Origin: CAYYNP01 sp964472545
GTDB lineage: Bacteria; Planctomycetota; Planctomycetia; Pirellulales; Thermoguttaceae
DNA: 14,857 nucleotides
Assembly (NCBI GenBank): GCA_964472545.1
Contig: CAYYNP010000248.1
Span: 1-14,857 of the forward strand
Reading direction: 5' to 3'
Shown here piece after piece: positions 1-6,200 of this stretch (positions are counted from its first letter, which is position 1; each line of letters starts with the position of its first letter). Made by a program: the position numbers and the translations under genes. Below the pieces are notes generated by a model, which had not been told where the DNA came from, did not search any database, and worked only from the letters and a program-made list of their open reading frames with translations.

Positions 1-165
1 GTCACCGTTACCGACCTGCTGCTTGCCCGGGAGAATCCGCACAACATCCTCACCAACCCGACCGGGATCGATTATCCGTACGACTACAACCGCGACGGAC
101 ACGTCAACGCGGCCGACGTGCTGCTGGCGAGGAACAACACGACCGATTTCCTCACCGATCTGAAC
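1..165 (+). other. Dockerin-like EF-hand repeat 1 (start cut off)
   Basis: The window opens inside a dockerin-type repeat: TDLLLAREN, then the calcium-loop motif DYNRDGHVNAAD at codons 28-39 (Asp, Asn, Asp, Gly and final Asp in EF-hand spacing), then a second LLLARNN-like helix. It ends an upstream protein part whose main domains lie outside the window. A close copy lies 1506 bases downstream. In known systems dockerins bind cohesin domains; binding here is untested. Confidence 0.75.
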
Positions 166-235
166 TTGATCACCGTGCCCGGCCCGGCCGGCGCGGGTCA
201 GGCGTCGGTCGTGCCGGAGCCGTCGACGCTCATCC
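1..235 (+). repeat. Direct repeat of dockerin plus PEP-CTERM, copy 1
   Basis: Bases 1-235 align without gaps to 1507-1741 at a fixed offset of 1506 bases (502 codons). Over the first 180 bases I counted 20 mismatches, many silent. The stretch covers the dockerin-like loop and the VPEPST motif, so the end of one protein unit is duplicated at the end of the next. Copy 1 probably begins upstream of the window. Confidence 0.9.
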
Positions 236-3200
236 TGCTCGGCATGGGCCTCGTGGCGTTGGCGTTCTGCGCGTACCGGCGCAAGAGACGATCCTCGCGA
301 TGGGCCGCGGCGCCGATTGTCTCGGCGATGCTGCTCACAGGCGCTGGAAACGCCATGGCCGAGGATCTCGAAACGCCCTACTGGGAAGCCGTCCTGGCGG
401 ATAATCCGACTGGCTACTGGCGGTTCGAGGAGACCGACGGCACCACCGCGTTCGATTCCTCGGGCAACGGGTATCACGGTACCTACGTGGGCGGAGTGAC
501 ATTGGGTGTGCCCGGAGCGCTCGACGATGTGTCGAGCAATTCGGTCGTCCTCGACGGTATCACGGGTTACGTCGACGTGCCCGCCAGCGCCGCGTTCAAC
601 CAGTTGCAGGAGAACTTTACGATCGAGGGTTGGGTCAAGGATGGAGGCCTGTTCGTCTCTACCCGTGGTCCACCAAGGGGCGGGTACGCGTACGGCGCAA
701 GCCGCGGCGGAGCCAGTTTCACGAAGTTCAACATCAGAGACTTCAGCGAGCCTTTCGACCCACCTTTCCCGGAGGGTGAATGGCTGCACTGCGCCGTCGT
801 GGTCGACTCCGAGGACGAAATGCGCTTCTACGCCAACGGTGAATACATGGGCGTCGAGTGGAGTTCTCGCGCGGTGTTCGCCAATTCGCAGCCGTTGAAC
901 ATCGGCAGGAACCCGGTCCCGGAATCCAACGGTACCATGTACTACAGGCCCGGAAACATCGACGAATTGGCGATCTACAGGCGAGCGCTGACCGCCGACG
1001 AAATCCAAGAGCACTTTCTGATCGGCTTCCCGTTTCCCGATATCCGCGTGTTGGATCGTGGCGTCTTCTACAACAACGCTGCGCTTGGCGAAAATCCGGT
1101 TGCTTCTGACAAGATCGCCCTGATGCCGGGCGAGACCGCGACGTTCGACAACTACATTAGCTACGACCGCGGCATCAACGGCGTGACGGTCGACGTCCAG
1201 GATTTCGTGGATCTGTCGGGCTTGACCACCGAGCAGGTCGGCGACTACCTCCAATTCCGCGTGGGCAACGACGACGATCCGGAGGCTTGGGGGGACGCCC
1301 CGCCGATTCTCGACGTGGCCGTTGCGTCGGGCGAAGGGGTCGACGATTCAGATCGCGTAACCATCACCTGGCACGACTACGCGATTCAGAACGAGTGGCT
1401 GCAAGTCACTACGCTGGCGAACGAGTTGACCGGGCTGGCTGAGGACGACGTGTTCTACTTCGGCAACGCGGTGGCCGAGGCCGGCAACTCCGGCGAAGAC
1501 ACGCTGGTCACCACTACCGACCTGTTGCTTGCCCGGGAGAATCCGCACAACATCCTTACCAACCCGGCCGGAGTCGATTATCCGTACGACTACAATCGCG
1601 ACGGCCACGTGAACACGGCCGACTTGCTGTTGGCAAGAAACAACACGACCAACTTCCTCACCGACCTGAACCTGATCACCGTACCCGGCCCGGCCGGCGG
1701 AGGCGCGGCGATGAGCGTGCCGGAACCGTCGACGCTGGCGTTGTTGGGCGTGGGGACGTTGGGGCTGTTGGGATACGCACGGCGGAGCATCCAGTCTCGG
1801 CGGCGGCGATTGGCGGTCGAGCCGTTGGAGAATCGCTGTTTGCTTTCGGTGAGCCCGAGTCTTGCACCGGCAACGCCGGCCGGGCTCGAGGCCGAGCAGG
1901 AAGAACTCTTGATTGCCGTGGGCGATCACGTGCTCCAGCCCGACGCGGCCGATCAGCAGATCGCAATCTTCGTGGACGATCCGACCGACGCGGCGATGAC
2001 GGCCGGCGTAAGCTTCAACGCCCAAATCGGCGACGGCGGGCCGGAAACGGCCGATCTCGGATTGCCGCCGGGAACCGACGGGCCGGCGATCACGCACGTC
2101 GAACTGCTCGACGGCGGACAGCTCGGCACCACGATCTTCGGCGCCGCGGCCAACCACGGCCATTTTGGCGAGGGCAGCCTGGCGCCGCAGATCTACGTCG
2201 AGCATACCGTCCTGGAAACCGGCGCCGTGGCGGCCGAGGGGCTGCTGGCGGTGATCACCGTCGACACGACCGGCTTCTTCGTGGGCGACGGGTCGTGGCC
2301 GTTGGTGATCGGCCAGACGCTCAACGGCGCAACGGAACTCTACGACGACACACCGCGGGTGGCCCCGCTGCCGCTGATCGTGATCGACGGCACGATCACC
2401 ATCGCCAACCGCCCGCCCACGGCCAACAACGATGCTTACACCACCCGCCAGGCCGCCGGATTCGCTATCGCTGCGCCGGGGCTGCTTGCCAACGACACCG
2501 ACGCCGATCCGGGACACGAGCTCCGCGTGACCGCCATCGACACCACCGGCATTACCGGCGAGGTAACTTGGGACGCCGACGGATCGTTTACTTACGTGCC
2601 CACGACGGCCCCGGCCGTCGACACGTTCACCTACACGATCGAAGACGGCCAGGGCGGCAGCGACTCGGCCACGGTCACCGTCACGGTCACCGGGCTGAAC
2701 CACGCCCCGGAGGCCGAAGACGACACCGGCGCGACCGACGAAGACACGCCGCTTTCGGTCGAAGCCCCCGGCGTGCTGGGCAACGACGCCGATCCGGACG
2801 AAGACCCGCTGTCGGTAGTTGCTTTCGAGGCGGTCAGCTTGCGCGGCGCCTTCGTAACGGTCGACGCCGACGGCAGCTATACGTACGATTCGAGCGCGTC
2901 GCCGGAAATCGGCACTTTGCCGGCCGGTGAATCGACGTTCGACACGTTTGCCTACACGGTCGGCGACGGCCAGGGCGGCAGCGACACGGCCACGGTGGTG
3001 ATCACGGTGACCGGCGTCAACGACGCCCCGGTGGCCGTCGACGACACGGTGGAAGTCTATCGCGAAAGCGCGCTCTCGGTGGCCGCGCCCGGCGTATTGG
3101 CCAACGACACCGATCCCGATACGGGCGACGCGTTCTCGGTCACCGCCTTTGAGCCTCTCAGCGCGCGGGGGGCCACGGTGACGGTCAACGGCGACGGGAG

Positions 3201-6200
3201 TTTCGTCTACGATCCGCAAGGGCGATTCGACGACCTCGAACCCGGCGAATCGGCCACCGACACCTTTGCCTACACGATCGGCGATGGCGACGCCACGGAC
3301 ACGGCCGTCGTGACGGTCACGGTCACCACCTCGCCGCAGGTTCGCGGCCGAAAGTGGTACGACCTCGACCGCGACGGCGAACCCGACGAAGGCGAGCCGG
3401 GCCTGGCCGGCTGGACCATTTTCGCCGACCTCAACGCGAACGACCAACTCGACGACGGCGAGCCGTCGACGGTGACCGGCCCCGACGGCGAGTACGCCTT
3501 GGTGTTGCCGCAGGACGGCACGTACGTCGTGGCCGAAGTGCCGCAGGCCGGTTGGGAGCAGACGGCGCCGTCGCGCCCGGGCACGGCGCCGATCAACCCC
3601 GGCCCGGTGGAGCCCGGCGAGGTGAAGATGAACTACCTGCCGGCCACCGGCGAGTTCGTCGTTTCGGTCAACGGCGTGTTGAATTGGACGTTGATCAGCG
3701 ACGGTCTATTCACCGGCCCGGGCGTGGCGGCCTTGGGCGACGTCCTCCCACTCGGCTCTCCAACCAACTTTGTCTCAGCCAACGAGAACACGATTGGAGA
3801 AACCCAATTCAGCGGCGTCTTCAGCTATCAGGACGCCGTTCTGGGCCGGTTGACTCCGCCGGAGACCGACGTGAGCGAATTCACGCTGCAATGGTCGGTC
3901 GACTGGGGATCGCCCGTCAGATACGGCGAGATCGAGGTGGTGGGCACTCGGTTCACCCACACCCACGAGGTGACCGTCGGGCCGGGAGAGGTGGTCGACC
4001 GGATCGATTTCGGCAACTATACGAACGCCTTACCTTCCGCGGCCGACGACGGAAACTCGACCAACAAGGAGACGCCTATTGCGGTGGCGGCGCCCGGCGT
4101 GCTGGCCAACGACTCCGATTCCGACGGCGACCCGCTGACGGTCATCGCGTTCGACGAATTCAGCACGAAAGGGGCGGCCGTGACCGTCGAGGCCGACGGC
4201 AGCTACACCTACGATCCGACGGTCTCCGCCGAGTTGACCGCCTTGCCCTTCGGCCAGTCGGCGACCGACACGTTCACCTACACGGTAGCCGACGGCCGCG
4301 GCGGCGCCGCCACCGGCACGGTCACCGTGACCATCGCCGAGAACGAGCTGTTCGTCGACGTGGGCAACCACGTGCTTCAGCCCGACGCGGCCGAGCAGCA
4401 GATCGCGATCTTCGTGGACGATCCAACCGACGCACTGGTCACCGCGGGTGTGAGCTTCAACGTCCAGATCGGCGACGGCGGGCCGGAAACGGCCGATTTC
4501 GGATTGCCTCCGGGGACCGAAGGGCCGGCAATCACCCACGTCGAACTGCTCGACGGAGGACTGTTCGGTGACACGATCTTCGGCGCCGCGCCCAACCACG
4601 GCCATTTTGGCGAAGGCAGCCTGGCACCGCAGATCTACGTCGAGCATACCGCCTTGGAAACCGGCGCCGTGGCGGCCGACGGCTTGTTGGCCGTGATCAC
4701 CGTCGATACGTCCGGCTTCTTCGTCGGCGACGGACCTTGGACCGTGGCGGTCGGCCAGACGCTCAACGACGCGACCAGACTCTACGACGACACGCCGCGC
4801 GTCGTCCCGCTGCCGTTGAGTGTGACCGACGGCACGATCGCCATCGCCAACCGCCCGCCGACGGCCGAGGACGATATCCACACGACCGGCCAGGCCACCG
4901 GGATCGCCGTCGCCGCGCCGGGGCTGCTAGCCAACGACGCCGACGCCGATCCGGGGCACGTGCTCCGGGTGACGGCGGTCGACACCACCGGCATCACCGG
5001 AGAGGTCACCTGGGAGGCCGACGGGTCGTTCACCTACGTGCCCACGACGGCCCCTGCCGTCGACACGTTCACCTACACGATCGAAGACGGCCAAGGCGGC
5101 AGCGACACGGCAACGGTCACCGTCACGGTCACCGGGCTGAACCACGCCCCGATGGCCGAAGACGACACCGGCGCGACCGACGAAGACACGCCGCTTTCCT
5201 TCGCAGCCCCCGGCGTGCTGGGCAACGACGTCGATCCGGACGAGGACCCGCTCTCGGTCACCGAATTCGACGCGTTTAGCCTGCGCGGCGCCCCGGTCAC
5301 GGTCGACGCAGACGGCGGCTACACTTACGACCCGAGCGCATCGCAAGAGTTGAGCACGCTGGCGGCCGGCGAGGCGGCCGACGACGCGTTCACCTACACC
5401 GTCGACGACGGCCAAGGCGGCAGCAACACGGCCACCGTGGCGATCTCGCTGACCGGCGTCAACGACGCCCCGCGGGCCGCAAACGACGCGGCGACGATCG
5501 ATCGCGAAAGCCTGCTCTCGGTGGCTGCGCCGGGCGTATTGGCCAACGATTTGGACCCGGACACGGGCGACGCGTTTTCGGTCACCGCCTTCGAGCCTCT
5601 CAGCGCACACGGAGCGCCGGTAACGGTCGACGCCGACGGCAGCATCAGCTACGATCCGCGCGGGTTGTTCGACGACCTTGAGCCCGGTGCAACGGCTACC
5701 GATACGTTCGCCTACACGATTACCGACGGCGACGGCGCGACCGACACCGCCACCGTTACGGTCACGGTCACCACTGCGCCGTACGTTCGCGGCCGCAAGT
5801 GGTACGACTACGACCGCGACGGCGAGCCCGACGCTGGCGAGCCGGGCCTGGCCGGCTGGACGATCTTCGCCGATCTCAACGCAAACGATCAACTCGACGA
5901 TGGCGAGCCGTCGACGGTGACCGGTCCCGACGGAGACTACGCGCTCGTGTTGCCGCGGCCGGGCGCGTACATCGTGGGCGAGGTACCGCAGGCCGGCTGG
6001 GAGCAGACGGCCCCATCGCGGCTGGGCACCGGGCCGGCAAAGCCCGGGCCGGCGGAACCCGGTTCGGTGAAGATGAATTACGTGCCGGCCACCGGCGAGT
6101 TCATCGTTTCGGTCAACGGCGTGTTGAATTGGGCGGTGATCAGCGACGGCCTGTTTACCGGCCCGGACGTGCTTGCGTTGTACGAAATCCTCCCGTTGGG

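Larger units (their letters stand above)
1903..4344 (+). repeat. 2.44-kb in-frame tandem duplication, unit 1
   Basis: This block of 814 codons holds a cohesin-like domain, three tandem-95 repeats, an SdrD-B-like domain with an insertion, and a fourth tandem-95 repeat. It aligns to 4345-6789 at an offset of 2442 bases, which becomes 2445 after a one-codon difference in the third tandem-95 repeat (GDGDATDT here, DGDGATDT there). In two 60-base samples (1921-1980 and 2641-2700) I counted 5 and 3 mismatches. Confidence 0.93.

Noticed and set aside
118..120. GTG at 118 as the start of the first gene
   Set aside because: The same frame is open to base 1 and the residues before 118 complete the dockerin-like loop, so the start is upstream of the window.
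1348..3447. Long minus-strand open frame (699 codons) opposite the adhesin part
   Set aside because: Its product is Arg/Val/Gly-rich with no domain pattern. The plus frame has clear repeated domains here, and the GC-rich codons explain the open antisense frame.
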